Assembly (NCBI GenBank): GCA_028817435.1
Contig: JAPPPQ010000021.1
Span: 1 to 64,000, forward strand
DNA from: Deltaproteobacteria bacterium
GTDB lineage: Bacteria; Myxococcota_A; UBA9160; UBA6930
DNA length: 64,000 nucleotides
Reading direction: 5' to 3'
A program made the translations under genes and the position numbers. Below, in pieces: positions 39,787 through 48,705 of the stretch. Below the pieces are notes generated by a model, which did not search any database, had not been told where the DNA came from, and saw nothing but the letters and a program-made list of their open reading frames with translations. Every line of letters begins with the position of its first letter. The stretch's first letter is position 1.

Positions 39787-40539
39787 TCAGCGGTTCTGCA
39801 GGCTCAGCAGACCGACTTCATCGCCGTCAATGGTCCGCGAAACATCCACATCCCGCTTGGTAAGCAGCGTTCGGCCGCCGCTCTGGTGGTTTTTCATCTC
39901 CGCTTCCATGACCACGACCATACCCTCAATTTTGCGGAAGCGCAGGCTCTCCAAAGTCTTCAGCTTGCGCCCCGCGCGGTCGTAGAAGACGACGCGCCGC
40001 GGCACCTCAATGTCGTTCAGAATGTAGCTCTCAATGCGCGAGTAGGCGTCTTCCGAATTGACGGGAACGCTGGAAACCAGGGTGATGCGCCCCTCTTCGG
40101 ACACAATGCGGTGGCGGTCCTCGCCGGGCCGCCGCCCCGCAATATCCGCGTTGCTGAAATCCGAACCCATGAAGCTCTGCTGCCGCTCTTCGCTGCTCAA
40201 TTGGTTGACGGTGCGAAAGGCGGGCAGATAAATCCACTGCCGGGTGGGCCGCCCCGGCGCATCGTGAGAGGCGCTGAGCAGCCCCGTCCCCTTGATGTTC
40301 GAGGGCCGGTAGAAACGCACCAGGCTCTTCGTCTGGTCGCTGAAGATTTTGTAGAGCATGGTGAAGAAGCGGCTGCGCTTGCGCCCCCGGGCGTCCTCAA
40401 TTACCAGCTCAATGTCCATTACCTGGTTGCGGTGCTGCCGCGCCTGGGCGTGCACCGCTTCCATCAGCGCCGCGCCATCCCGCGCCAGTGCCGGCGCGGC
40501 GGCGAGCAGCAGGGCCAGCGCCGCGCAAGCGCTGCGCAT
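39787..40539 (-). CDS. Outer membrane lipoprotein-sorting (LolA-like) protein
   Basis: 250 residues with a signal peptide ending PALA. The body is the LolA-like fold used with RND transporters: VMDIELVIEDARGRKRSRFF, LVRFYRPSNIKGTGLLS, WIYLPAFRTVNQLSSEERQQ and FMGSDFSNADI. Members of this group are thought to carry a lipid through the periplasm rather than lipoproteins as LolA does. Start is the ATG at 40539, which overlaps the stop of the DciA-like gene (TGATG). Confidence 0.82.
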   Translation of the reverse strand: MRSACAALALLLAAAPALARDGAALMEAVHAQARQHRNQVMDIELVIEDARGRKRSRFFTMLYKIFSDQTKSLVRFYRPSNIKGTGLLSASHDAPGRPTRQWIYLPAFRTVNQLSSEERQQSFMGSDFSNADIAGRRPGEDRHRIVSEEGRITLVSSVPVNSEDAYSRIESYILNDIEVPRRVVFYDRAGRKLKTLESLRFRKIEGMVVVMEAEMKNHQSGGRTLLTKRDVDVSRTIDGDEVGLLSLQNR

Positions 40540-40853
40540 CAGCCGCGCACCCGGAAGCGCAGGCGCTGCGGCGCGCCTTCGCCGAGCAGCCGCTGCAGCG
40601 CTTCCAGCAATTCCGCCTGCCGCAATTGCAGCTGGTGACTCCAGGCCGGCGAGTCGGTGCAGATTTCCAGAACGCCTCCGCACAGCGCCCAAGGCTCGCA
40701 GTGCGGCGCAGCCTCGGGGCCCACCAGCCCGCGCCAGCCCCGCATGAGCTGCAGCGCGGGCGATTGCGAATCGTAGCCCAGCTCTGCCAGCACCTGCTGC
40801 ACCAGCCCGCCGAGCCGCGCGGGGCCCGCTTCGGAGGCGCGCGGCGCGCTCAC
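40539..40853 (-). CDS. DciA-like (DUF721) protein
   Basis: 104 residues. The core LQLMRGWRGLVGPEAAPHCEPWAL followed by GVLEICTDSPAWSHQLQLRQAELLEALQ matches DUF721, which includes DciA, a loader of the replicative helicase DnaB in bacteria that lack DnaC. It is short and has only the KH-like domain. GTG start; stop of the previous gene and this start overlap (GTGA). Assignment as the genuine helicase loader is likely but not certain. Confidence 0.75.
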   Translation of the reverse strand: MSAPRASEAGPARLGGLVQQVLAELGYDSQSPALQLMRGWRGLVGPEAAPHCEPWALCGGVLEICTDSPAWSHQLQLRQAELLEALQRLLGEGAPQRLRFRVRG

Positions 40854-42118
40854 TCCGGCGTCTCCAGGCAGCGGAACAGCAGGCCGGTGGCGAGCTTCGG
40901 CGCAAACAGCGTGGACTTTTGCGGCATGGTCTCGCCGGCCTCCGCCACCTTAAGCACGGCGTCGGCGGGGGTGGCGTTCAGGTAAAGGGCGCAGACGCCG
41001 TCCCCCGCGCGCAGCGCCCGCGCCGCCTCGACGGCAGACTTGGGAAAAGCCACTGCGCCGCCGCGCAAATCGGCGTCGCCCAAACCGAAGACGCCGCCGA
41101 GCACCTCCCGGTGAATGGCGCGCACCGCCAGCTCGCCGTTTGCCGCCGGGCGCGAGAACAGCAGCAGCCGCCCATCGCCCGCATCTGCCGCAAAGCCGTG
41201 GCCCTTTTCGCCCAGCGGCGCAAGGTGCTCGCGCAGCAGCGCGGGCAACTTCTCCGGCGCGCCCAGCGGTGCCTCCTGCTTGCGCCAGCCCTGCGCAGAA
41301 AGCGCGGCCCATGCCGATGGCCCAGGCTGCGGCCCGCGCCGCACCAGCCGGTGGATGGGCAGCAGCCGGCTGCCCGCGCCGAAGGCGTTGGCAAAGTAGG
41401 CGAGAATGCGCGCGCTGCCCGGCAGCACGCCCTGGGCGGCGCACTCGCTGCGATAGGCCAGCGCGGTCTCGTAGCGGTGGTGGCCGTCGGCAATGACCAC
41501 CGGGCGCTCTGCGAAGAAGCGCCGCACCTGGCCGATGGCCTGGGCATCGCGCAAAGGCGCAAACTCATTCCACACCCCCGCGGCGTCGCGCACGCCAATG
41601 GCGCCGGGCGCGGCAAGGGCGGCTTCCAGCAGCGCATCCAGCCGCCGGGCGCGGTCGGCGTAGAGCAAAAACACGCTGGACAAATTGGCCCGGGTGGCGC
41701 GCAGCAGCTTGAGGCGGTCGGCCCGGGGGCCCGCCATGGTGCGCTCGTGGGGGCGGACCACGCGCTCGGCGTAATCGGCCAAACCCAGCGAGGCGAAAAA
41801 GCCGGTGCGCGAAAGCGCGCGCCCCGCTTCGTCCCGGCTCTGCTGCCGCAGCACATACAGGCCGGGCTCGGCGTCCAGCCGCAGAATGCCCGCGCTGCGC
41901 CATTCGGCCAAACGGCGGGCGCTCTCGGCGTAGTCCGTATCCGCCTCTCCCGCCGCGTCGCGCAGCATATCCAGGCGCAGCGCGTTGTGAGGATGGCGGT
42001 CGTAGAAGACTCCGCGCTCTTCCGGCGCCACCACATCGTAGACGGGCGAAAGCACCTGCTCGAGTTCCACCTGCGCCGCGTCGTAGCGCAGCGCGCGGAA
42101 GGGCCGCAGATCCGTCAC
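40850..42118 (-). CDS. DUF1015 family protein
   Basis: 422 residues. Family features: LRPFRALRYD at the N-terminus, VLSPVYDVVAPEER, RPHERTMAGPRADRLKLLRA, VIADGHHRYETALAYR and FANAFGAGSRLLPIHRLV. DUF1015 includes SbnI, a free L-serine kinase and heme-responsive regulator in Staphylococcus; the role in this organism is unknown. GTG start overlaps the tsaC stop, and its stop overlaps the DciA-like gene, both by 4 bases. Confidence 0.85.
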   Translation of the reverse strand: MTDLRPFRALRYDAAQVELEQVLSPVYDVVAPEERGVFYDRHPHNALRLDMLRDAAGEADTDYAESARRLAEWRSAGILRLDAEPGLYVLRQQSRDEAGRALSRTGFFASLGLADYAERVVRPHERTMAGPRADRLKLLRATRANLSSVFLLYADRARRLDALLEAALAAPGAIGVRDAAGVWNEFAPLRDAQAIGQVRRFFAERPVVIADGHHRYETALAYRSECAAQGVLPGSARILAYFANAFGAGSRLLPIHRLVRRGPQPGPSAWAALSAQGWRKQEAPLGAPEKLPALLREHLAPLGEKGHGFAADAGDGRLLLFSRPAANGELAVRAIHREVLGGVFGLGDADLRGGAVAFPKSAVEAARALRAGDGVCALYLNATPADAVLKVAEAGETMPQKSTLFAPKLATGLLFRCLETPE

Positions 42119-42864
42119 AGCCGCGCTCCCTCGATTCCGCCCGCCGCCGTCTGCGCGGGCCGCGCCGGGGGCGGAGGCGCGGGGGGCGGGGGCGCGGACA
42201 GGGCGCGGGCGATTTGCGCCGCCGGAATCGCGCCTTCGCGCAGGATGCGCGGCGCTGCGGCCAGCACCGCCACCACGCTGCTCGGCGCTGCGCCAAAGGC
42301 GTCTTCTCCCGCCAGCAGCGCCACGCCGGCCTCGCCCTGCGCGGCGATGCAGCGCAGCGCCTCGGCGCGGGTGCGGCAATCCGGCTCTCCCGAGCGGTTG
42401 AGGCTGGTGGCGGTGATGGGGAGCGCGCCGCGCCGTGCGGCCTCCCGGGCCAACGCCTGGGCGGCGGGATGGGGCGAGCAGCGGAAACCCACAGCGCCCT
42501 CCCGCGCGACTCCCGGCGCAAGCGCCACGCCCGCCCGCCCGTCCGGCGCAGCCGCCACGGGCAGCACCAGGGTGAGCGGCCCAGGCCAAAAGGCCCGGGC
42601 CAGCCGCTCGGCGGAATTGGGCAGTTGCGCGCAAAAGCCCGCCAGCGCAGCGCGCCCCGCTACCAGCAGCGAGAGCGGCTTGTCCGCCGCGCGCCCCTTG
42701 AAGGCGCGCAGGCGATCCAGCGCCTTGGCAGAGCGCGCATCGGCCCCGAGGCCCCAGCTCGTCTCGGTGGGAAAGGCCACCAGCCCCCCCGCCAACAGCA
42801 GCGCCACCGCCTCTGCCGCCGAAAGCTGCGGCGGCTGCGCCCCGCCCGCACCCGGCAAAGTCAC
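42115..42864 (-). CDS. tsaC: L-threonylcarbamoyladenylate synthase
   Basis: Makes threonylcarbamoyl-AMP for the universal t6A37 tRNA modification. YrdC fold, 249 residues: GGLVAFPTETSWGLGADA, RAFKGRAADKPLSLLVAG, FWPGPLTLVLP, VGFRCSPHPAAQALA and PITATSLNRSGEPDC. The KxR-SxN elements that bind ATP and threonine are in place. C-terminal 30 residues are Pro-rich. GTG start overlaps the purD stop. Confidence 0.9.
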   Translation of the reverse strand: MTLPGAGGAQPPQLSAAEAVALLLAGGLVAFPTETSWGLGADARSAKALDRLRAFKGRAADKPLSLLVAGRAALAGFCAQLPNSAERLARAFWPGPLTLVLPVAAAPDGRAGVALAPGVAREGAVGFRCSPHPAAQALAREAARRGALPITATSLNRSGEPDCRTRAEALRCIAAQGEAGVALLAGEDAFGAAPSSVVAVLAAAPRILREGAIPAAQIARALSAPPPPAPPPPARPAQTAAGGIEGARL

Positions 42865-44162
42865 CGCGCCAGCCCCCGGGCGGCGATGTCGCTGCGCAGC
42901 ACCATGCCCTCGAAGTGGATGCAGCCCGCGGCGGCGTAGGCGCGGCGGCGCGCCTCGGCCAGATCGGGCGCGTGGGCCGTCACCCCCAGCACGCGCCCGC
43001 CCGCGGTGACAAAGCCCCCGCCCGGCCCGCCCTCCGGCCCCGGCCCCCCCGGCCCAACGCGCTTTGCGCCGGAGTGGAAGAGCACCACGCCGGGCAGCGC
43101 CTCTGCCCGCGCCAGGCCGTGGATGGCCCGGCCCGTCTCGAAAGCGCGGGGGTAGCCGGCAGAGGCCAGCACCACGCACACGGCAGCGCCCTCTCCCTGC
43201 GGCGGCGCGGGCTCCAGGCGTCCGCGCGCCGCGCCGTCCAGCAGCGGCAGCAAATCGCCCTGCATTTGCAGCATCAGGGGCTGCGTTTCGGGATCGCCGA
43301 AGCGGACATTGAACTCCACCACCCGGGGCGCGCGGTCCGGGCCGATCATCAGCCCGGCGTAGAGGACGCCCCGGTAGGGCGCGCCCTCCGCCCGCAGGCC
43401 CGACAGCGTGGGGTGGATGATCTCTTCCAGCACGCGCTTGGCGAGGGCTTCGTCCACCAGCGGCGCGGGGGCATAAGCGCCCATGCCGCCGGTGTTTTCG
43501 CCGCGGTCGCCGTCCAGGGCGCGCTTGTGATCTTGCGCCGCGGGCAGCGCAACCACCTGCTCGCCATCGGTAATGGCGTAAAAAGAGGCCTCCTCGCCGT
43601 GGAGGCGCTCTTCCACCAGCACGCGGTCGCCGGCGGCCCCGAAGCGGCGCGCCCCCATCATCTCGTCCAGGGCGGCCTCGGCCTGCGCCGGGCCGTCGCA
43701 GACGGCGACGCCCTTGCCGGCGGCGAGGCCGTCGGCCTTCACCACGCAGGGGCCCTGCCCGCGCACATGGGCGCGGGCCTCCGCCAGCGAATCGAAGTGG
43801 GCAAAGCGCGGCTGCGGAATGCCGTGGCGCGCCATGAACTCCCGGGCGAAGGACTTGCTGGACTCCAGCCGCGCCGCCGCCGCGCAGGGCGCAAAGACCG
43901 CCACCCCCGCCTCGCGCAGCCGATCCCCCACGCCGGCGGCAATGGGCGCTTCCGGCCCCATCACCACCAAATCCACCTGCTGTTCGGCGCAGAGCCGCTG
44001 CAGCGCCGCCGCATCTCCGGCGTCCACCGCGGGAAAGCAGCGGGCTTGCGCCATGCCATCGTTGCCCGGCGCAGCCAGCACCTGCGAGGCGTGGGGACTC
44101 TGCGCGAGCTTCCAGACCAGCGCGTGCTCGCGCCCACCCGAGCCGGTGACCAGCACCCTCAT
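42861..44162 (-). CDS. purD: Phosphoribosylamine-glycine ligase
   Basis: Second step of purine synthesis; ATP-grasp enzyme of 433 residues. MRVLVTGSGGREHALVWKL at the start, GPEAPIAAGVGDRL, CVVKADGLAAGKGVAV, GENTGGMGAYAPAPLV, LYAGLMIG and VEFNVRFGDPETQPLML are all intact. A Gly/Pro-rich loop (GPGGPGPEGGPGGG) interrupts the C-terminal domain. ATG overlaps the stop of the DNA methyltransferase-HNH gene by 4 bases, an unusual coupling of a housekeeping gene to a DNA-modification gene. Confidence 0.95.
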   Translation of the reverse strand: MRVLVTGSGGREHALVWKLAQSPHASQVLAAPGNDGMAQARCFPAVDAGDAAALQRLCAEQQVDLVVMGPEAPIAAGVGDRLREAGVAVFAPCAAAARLESSKSFAREFMARHGIPQPRFAHFDSLAEARAHVRGQGPCVVKADGLAAGKGVAVCDGPAQAEAALDEMMGARRFGAAGDRVLVEERLHGEEASFYAITDGEQVVALPAAQDHKRALDGDRGENTGGMGAYAPAPLVDEALAKRVLEEIIHPTLSGLRAEGAPYRGVLYAGLMIGPDRAPRVVEFNVRFGDPETQPLMLQMQGDLLPLLDGAARGRLEPAPPQGEGAAVCVVLASAGYPRAFETGRAIHGLARAEALPGVVLFHSGAKRVGPGGPGPEGGPGGGFVTAGGRVLGVTAHAPDLAEARRRAYAAAGCIHFEGMVLRSDIAARGLAR

Positions 44163-45583
44163 GACTGGCCCGCCATGCGGCGCAGCTTGCGGTTCTGCGC
44201 GCGCAGGCCGGTAAGCGTGAGCTTGTTGGATTTGATGCGGTTGCATGGGCCGCAGAGCAGCGCCCGGTTTTCAATGGCGTTGGTGCCGCCGTCGGATTTC
44301 GGCAGCATATGGTCCAGTTCGAGGTAGAGCCGGTCGTCGAATTCCCGGTCGCAGCCCCGGCAAACCATGCCGTCCTTTTGGATCAGAGAGAGAAACATCT
44401 CTTCGCGGCTCTGCCGGGGTTCGGAGACTTTGCCTTCGGGAGTGCGCAAAACGGGCGGGGTTCTCGCGCGGTCCGCACTGCGCAGGGGCGGCTCGGTGGC
44501 AAAGATAATTTCGCCACGCTCGGTGCCGGGGAGCGGATCCTGGTCGAGGACGGCCTGAACATCGTCAATCATTTTGCTTTCGCCGGGCGACTTGGTGCGC
44601 GCAGTCTTGAGTTCGGCGAGAAACTGCCGGAGAATATCGTCGCCCTGGGCGATTTTGATGGCCTGGCGGCGGAAGCGGTAGGCGAGGACGCCGAGGGAGC
44701 GATTCCAGAGATCCATGCCGATCCACTTGCGCCCAAGGCGCTCGGCGGCAACAGGCGTGGTGGCGCAACCGCAGAATGGATCGAGCACCCAATCGCCGGA
44801 GTTGCTGCTGGCCTGAATGATGCGCTCGTAGAGCGCGATGGGCTTTTGTGTGGGGAAGCCGATCCGCTCGGATTTAATTCTTCCCACCGGGGAAAATTGA
44901 TCCCACCAGGTTTCGGGGACCTTCCCCTTTTGCAGATATTGATCTCGCTCTTCGGGAGTAAGAGGAGCAGCAATAGCTGCGCCCGTCTTGTTTGTGTTGA
45001 GCTTTTTGTGGGGAACGCGAACATCCGTTTTGTTGAATGTCCACTGCTTGCCTTTCGCATACCAGAATATTATGTCGTGCTTCCGATTGAATTGCCTCAT
45101 TCCAGGTGAGCCTGGCCCGGTGTAGCACCAGACGATTTCGTTGCGGAAATTGCGGTGGCCGAATACGGCGTCCATCAGCGTCTTGATGTAATGCGAGGCC
45201 GTCGGGTCGCAGTGCAGGTAAATGCTGCCATCCGGGCGCAGAATGCGGTGCATTTCAATCATGCGGACGCCGAGAAAGCAGAGAAACGCGCCCATGTCGT
45301 CTCCGTAGACATTCCGGGCGTGGTCAATGCAGCGCCAGACGGCGGGCCAGTCGTCCTGAATCTGGTCCGTCCAGGTCTCGTGCACATCCTGCTTCCAGGA
45401 CCAGCGGTCCTTGAATTTGGCCCCGGCGGCCAGCGAATCGGGGGTGGCGTGAAAGTCCCGGCCCTTGTTGAAGGGCGGATCGGTGGCGATGAGGTGAATG
45501 GTGCCGGTGTTGATGGAGCGGAGAAAGTCGAGGTTGTCCCCGTGAAAGAGCGTCCGGTTTTTCACATTGATGCGCTTGGGCAT
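44159..45583 (-). CDS. DNA methyltransferase (beta class) fused to HNH nuclease domain
   Basis: 474 residues. Methyltransferase part (1-330): motif IV as TDPPF (34-38, i.e. DPPF for adenine or cytosine amino groups), a recognition region about 150-240, then motif I as LDPFCGCATT (267-276), so beta-class order. The usual GSGTT is GCATT here. The C-terminal 80 residues are an HNH domain: CRGC (408-411), LELDHMLPKSDGG with His425, N439 and CGPCN (444-448), CxxC pairs holding zinc. A modification and cleavage pair in one chain would be a compact restriction-modification protein. It could instead cut only modified or unmodified sites; target unknown. Confidence 0.85.
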   Translation of the reverse strand: MPKRINVKNRTLFHGDNLDFLRSINTGTIHLIATDPPFNKGRDFHATPDSLAAGAKFKDRWSWKQDVHETWTDQIQDDWPAVWRCIDHARNVYGDDMGAFLCFLGVRMIEMHRILRPDGSIYLHCDPTASHYIKTLMDAVFGHRNFRNEIVWCYTGPGSPGMRQFNRKHDIIFWYAKGKQWTFNKTDVRVPHKKLNTNKTGAAIAAPLTPEERDQYLQKGKVPETWWDQFSPVGRIKSERIGFPTQKPIALYERIIQASSNSGDWVLDPFCGCATTPVAAERLGRKWIGMDLWNRSLGVLAYRFRRQAIKIAQGDDILRQFLAELKTARTKSPGESKMIDDVQAVLDQDPLPGTERGEIIFATEPPLRSADRARTPPVLRTPEGKVSEPRQSREEMFLSLIQKDGMVCRGCDREFDDRLYLELDHMLPKSDGGTNAIENRALLCGPCNRIKSNKLTLTGLRAQNRKLRRMAGQS

Positions 45584-45607
45584 ATGGGGAAGCTACCGCA
45601 GCGCCCA

Positions 45608-46396
45608 TCAGCCGTCGGCGCCGATGGGGCCCTGGGCGCGGCCCGCGATGAATTGCTGCACCACGGGGTTCGGGTTCGCGCGCATTTGCTCGGGAGTGCC
45701 GGAGGCGATCATGCGGCCCTCGTAGAGCATGGCCATGTGATCGGCGAGCTTGAAGGCGGCGGCCAGATCGTGGGTAATGCACAGCACCGTCGCGCCGAGG
45801 CGGTCGCGCATCTGCAGGATCAAATCGTTGATGGTGTCGGAAACGACGGGATCGAGCCCGGTGGTGGGCTCATCCACGAAGAGCACGCGGGGCTGGTGGG
45901 CGATGGCGCGGGCCAGCGCGACGCGCTTTCGCATACCCCCCGAGAGCTGCGCCGGGTAGAGCGACTCGATATCGCCGAGGCCCACCAGGCGCAGGGTTTC
46001 GCGGCAAATGCGCCGCACCTCCGCCTCCGGCATGCGCCGCACATGGCGCAGGGCGAAGCCCACATTCTCGCCCACGCTCATGGAATCGAAGAGCGCGCCG
46101 AACTGAAACAGCACGCCCGTGTTCAGCATCAGCGCGCCGTGCCGGCTGCGCCCCACCGAGGACATCTCGCTGCCGAGCAGCCGGACGCTGCCGGAATCGT
46201 AGCTCTCGAGGCCGAGCAGAATGCGCAGCGCCGTGGATTTGCCGCTGCCGCTGCCGCCCAGCACCACGCTGATGCGGCCCGGCGGCACATCCAGGTCCAC
46301 GCCCTTCAGCACGGCGCGCCCCCCGAAGGACTTGTGCACGCCGCGCAGGGCCGCCACCTCTCCCGGCGCTCCCGGCGCTTCCGCTGCGCTGTTCAC
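45608..46396 (-). CDS. MlaF-like ABC transporter ATP-binding protein
   Basis: 262 residues. Walker A GGSGSGKST, Q-loop FQFGALFDSMSVGENVGFAL, signature LSGGMRKRVALARAIA, Walker B VLFVDEPTTGLDP, switch His in ITHDL. The GALFDSMSVGENV region is diagnostic of the Mla/Ttg2A group that moves phospholipids between the membranes. The permease (MlaE), MCE protein (MlaD) and others are not adjacent, so partners must be elsewhere. GTG start. It lies between alr and the methyltransferase-HNH gene. Confidence 0.87.
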   Translation of the reverse strand: MNSAAEAPGAPGEVAALRGVHKSFGGRAVLKGVDLDVPPGRISVVLGGSGSGKSTALRILLGLESYDSGSVRLLGSEMSSVGRSRHGALMLNTGVLFQFGALFDSMSVGENVGFALRHVRRMPEAEVRRICRETLRLVGLGDIESLYPAQLSGGMRKRVALARAIAHQPRVLFVDEPTTGLDPVVSDTINDLILQMRDRLGATVLCITHDLAAAFKLADHMAMLYEGRMIASGTPEQMRANPNPVVQQFIAGRAQGPIGADG

Positions 46397-46405
46397 GGCC
46401 GCAGC

Positions 46406-47560
46406 CTAGCGCACCGCTCCCCGGAAAATCAGCGGGATGCGGCGCCCCACGCGCACCAGCAGCTCGTAGGGAATGGTGCCCGCGGCCTCCGCCACCTCCT
46501 CGACGGGCAGCAGCGCCGACTCCTCCCCCGCCGCGGCGCCGAAGAGCGCGACGGGATCGCCGAGATCGGCGGGGGCGCAGCCGATGTCCAATGTGGTGGC
46601 GTCCATGGAGATGCGGCCCGCGATGGGCACGCGGCGCCCGCGCAGCAGGGCGTGGCCGCGGTTGCCCAGCGACCAGGGAATGCCGTCAGCGTAGCCCACG
46701 GGCAGGGTGGCGATGCGGCCTTCGCGCCGGGCGCGAAACGCCGCGCCGTAGCCGACGGTGTCGCCGGGCGCCACGCGGCGAAGCTGCGCGATGCGGGCGT
46801 GCAGGCTCATTACCGGGCGCAGCGCGGCGCGGCCGCGCAGATGGGGCGCGGGCAGCACGCCGTAGAGCAGCAAGCCGGGGCGGACGGCGTTCACCCCGGG
46901 CGGCAGCGCCGGGGCAAGCTGCGGCGCGGCCAGCAGCGCTGCCGAGTTCGCCACATGCACCAGCCCCGGCGAAACGCCCAGGGCGCGCAGCGCGGCCAGC
47001 ACCTCGCCAAAACGCGAGAGCTGCGCGCGGACCGGGGCGAGATCGGGAGAATCGGCGCAGGCCAGGTGAGTCCAGACGCCCTCCAGTTCGAGTCCCTCTG
47101 CCCCGGCGATTTCTGCGGCCAGCGCCGCCGCGCTTTCGGGCGCAACGCCCATGCGCCGCATGCCCGTATCCACCTCGAGCTGCACCGGCAGACGCCGCCC
47201 GGTGCGGCGGGCGCGCTGGCCGAGCAGCGCCACCTGCTCCGGGCGGTGGATGACGGGCGCAGCGCCGAGCTCGAGGGCGCGATCTGCGGCGGCGGAATTT
47301 GCCGCGCCGCCGAAGACCAGAATGCGCGCGGCGATTCCCGCGGCGCGCAGCTCTGCCGCCTCGGCCAGATTGGCCACGGCCAGCCGCCCGCAGCCCGCCG
47401 CGCAGAGCCGCCGCGCCACCGCCGCCGCGCCGTGGCCGTAGCCGTTCGCCTTCACCACGGCGATCACTTCAGCGCCCGCGGCCAGACGCTGCGCCTCGGC
47501 GTAGTTCGCCGCCAGCGCCTCCAGATCCACCGCGGCCCAAGCCGGGTGCGCAGACTGCAT
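46406..47560 (-). CDS. alr: Alanine racemase
   Basis: PLP enzyme making D-alanine for peptidoglycan. 384 residues: [30 protein letters not shown] with the PLP-binding lysine, [44 protein letters not shown] with the catalytic Tyr, and [16 protein letters not shown]. The start at 47560 has GGGGAG before it. First gene of the long minus-strand run that ends in greA, and divergent from thiS. Confidence 0.94.
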   Translation of the reverse strand: MQSAHPAWAAVDLEALAANYAEAQRLAAGAEVIAVVKANGYGHGAAAVARRLCAAGCGRLAVANLAEAAELRAAGIAARILVFGGAANSAAADRALELGAAPVIHRPEQVALLGQRARRTGRRLPVQLEVDTGMRRMGVAPESAAALAAEIAGAEGLELEGVWTHLACADSPDLAPVRAQLSRFGEVLAALRALGVSPGLVHVANSAALLAAPQLAPALPPGVNAVRPGLLLYGVLPAPHLRGRAALRPVMSLHARIAQLRRVAPGDTVGYGAAFRARREGRIATLPVGYADGIPWSLGNRGHALLRGRRVPIAGRISMDATTLDIGCAPADLGDPVALFGAAAGEESALLPVEEVAEAAGTIPYELLVRVGRRIPLIFRGAVR

Positions 47561-47645
47561 CTCCCCTTCCCCCGCAGACCCGCAGGCGGTTTGGCCGGAG
47601 AATACCGCCCGTGCCGGCGCAGCGCAGTTGGGATATGCTCGGCCC

Positions 47646-47662
47646 GCCCCCGCAACGGGGGC
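47646..47662 (+). promoter_or_regulatory. 7-bp stem-loop just before the thiS ribosome site
   Basis: Arms 47646-47652 and 47656-47662 are perfectly complementary with a 3-base loop, ending about 5 bases before the G-rich ribosome site of thiS. It may affect translation initiation or mark an mRNA start region. I see no TPP-riboswitch sequence (no CTGAGA or ACCTGATCTGG-like element) in the 114-base alr-thiS gap. Confidence 0.35.
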
Positions 47663-47674
47663 AGCGGGGGAACA

Positions 47675-47905
47675 GTGAGCCAGCCTGCACACCACACGGC
47701 CCGCATCGCCCTTCAGGTGAACGGCGCAGAGCGCTTTGCCCCGGCGGGCGTCAGCGTCGCCGGGCTGCTCGATTCCCTCGGCCTCGGCTCGCGCAGGATT
47801 GCCGTGGCCGTGAACCGCGAGGTGGTGCCGCGCTCTGCCCGCGCCGCGCGCATTCTCGCCGCAGGCGACCGCGTGGAGATTCTCGAAGCCGTGGGAGGCG
47901 GCTGA
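47675..47905 (+). CDS. thiS: Sulfur carrier protein ThiS
   Basis: 76-residue ubiquitin-like carrier that holds sulfur as a C-terminal thiocarboxylate for thiazole synthesis. [20 protein letters not shown] and [11 protein letters not shown] match, and the chain ends [10 protein letters not shown] with the essential C-terminal Gly-Gly. GTG start at 47675 with a GGGGG ribosome site; a few residues longer than E. coli ThiS at the N-terminus. Two bases before thiG. Confidence 0.9.
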   Translation: MSQPAHHTARIALQVNGAERFAPAGVSVAGLLDSLGLGSRRIAVAVNREVVPRSARAARILAAGDRVEILEAVGGG

Positions 47906-47907
47906 GA

Positions 47908-48681
47908 ATGTCCGGCCACTACGAACTCGGCAGCCACCGCTTCCATTCGCGGCTCATCGTCGGCAGCGGCAAATACGATTCTTTCGCGACGCAGCGCGCC
48001 GCCTGCGAGGCCAGCGGCGCAGAACTCGTCACCGTGGCCCTGCGCCGCGTGCCCCTCGACGGGCCGAAGCAGGAGAGCGTGCTGGGCCACCTGCCCGAGG
48101 GCGCGACCGTGCTGCCGAACACCGCGGGCTGCTACACGGTGGAAGACGCCGTCGCCACCGCGCGCCTTGGCCGCGAGCTCTTCGGCCACGCGCTGGTGAA
48201 GCTCGAGGTAATTGGCGACGAGCGGACGCTGTTTCCCGACACCGCCGCCACCCTGGAAGCGGCGCGCATTCTCGTCGGCGAAGGCTTCGAGGTGCTGCCC
48301 TACATCACCGATGATCCCGTGGCCTGCCAGCAGCTCGAGGCGCTGGGCTGCGCGGCGGTCATGCCGCTGGCAGCGCCCATCGGCTCGGGCCTCGGCATTC
48401 GCAACCCGGCCAACCTGCGCATTATTTTGCAGACCGTGGAAGTGCCGGTGGTGGTGGACGCCGGCGTGGGAACGGCCAGCGATGCCGCGGTGGCGATGGA
48501 ACTCGGCTGCACCGCCATTCTCATGAACAGCGGCATTGCCGGCGCGAAGGACGCCGTGAAAATGGCCCGCGCCATGCGCGCTGCCGTCGAGGCCGGGCGC
48601 CTGGCCTACGAGGCCGGGCGCATTCCGCGCCGCCTCTACGCCACGGCCTCGAGCCCCGAAGAGGGCATCGCCAGTTTTTGA
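47908..48681 (+). CDS. thiG: Thiazole synthase ThiG
   Basis: 257 residues, TIM barrel. [49 protein letters not shown] with the Schiff-base lysine, [36 protein letters not shown] and [12 protein letters not shown]-like sequence are all present. Condenses DXP, ThiS thiocarboxylate and dehydroglycine to the thiazole phosphate. The glycine oxidase or ThiH partner is not in the window. ATG follows the thiS stop by 2 bases. Confidence 0.95.
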   Translation: MSGHYELGSHRFHSRLIVGSGKYDSFATQRAACEASGAELVTVALRRVPLDGPKQESVLGHLPEGATVLPNTAGCYTVEDAVATARLGRELFGHALVKLEVIGDERTLFPDTAATLEAARILVGEGFEVLPYITDDPVACQQLEALGCAAVMPLAAPIGSGLGIRNPANLRIILQTVEVPVVVDAGVGTASDAAVAMELGCTAILMNSGIAGAKDAVKMARAMRAAVEAGRLAYEAGRIPRRLYATASSPEEGIASF

Positions 48682-48705
48682 TCCGCCCGCGGCGCGGCCG
48701 GTCCG

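Noticed and set aside
47561-47674. TPP riboswitch before thiS
   Set aside because: Looked for CTGAGA and ACCTGATCTGG-like elements; none found, only a short hairpin.
45155-47905. Very long plus-strand frame across three minus-strand genes
   Set aside because: Antisense shadow of alr, the MlaF-like ATPase and the methyltransferase gene. Only its last 76 codons (thiS) are real.
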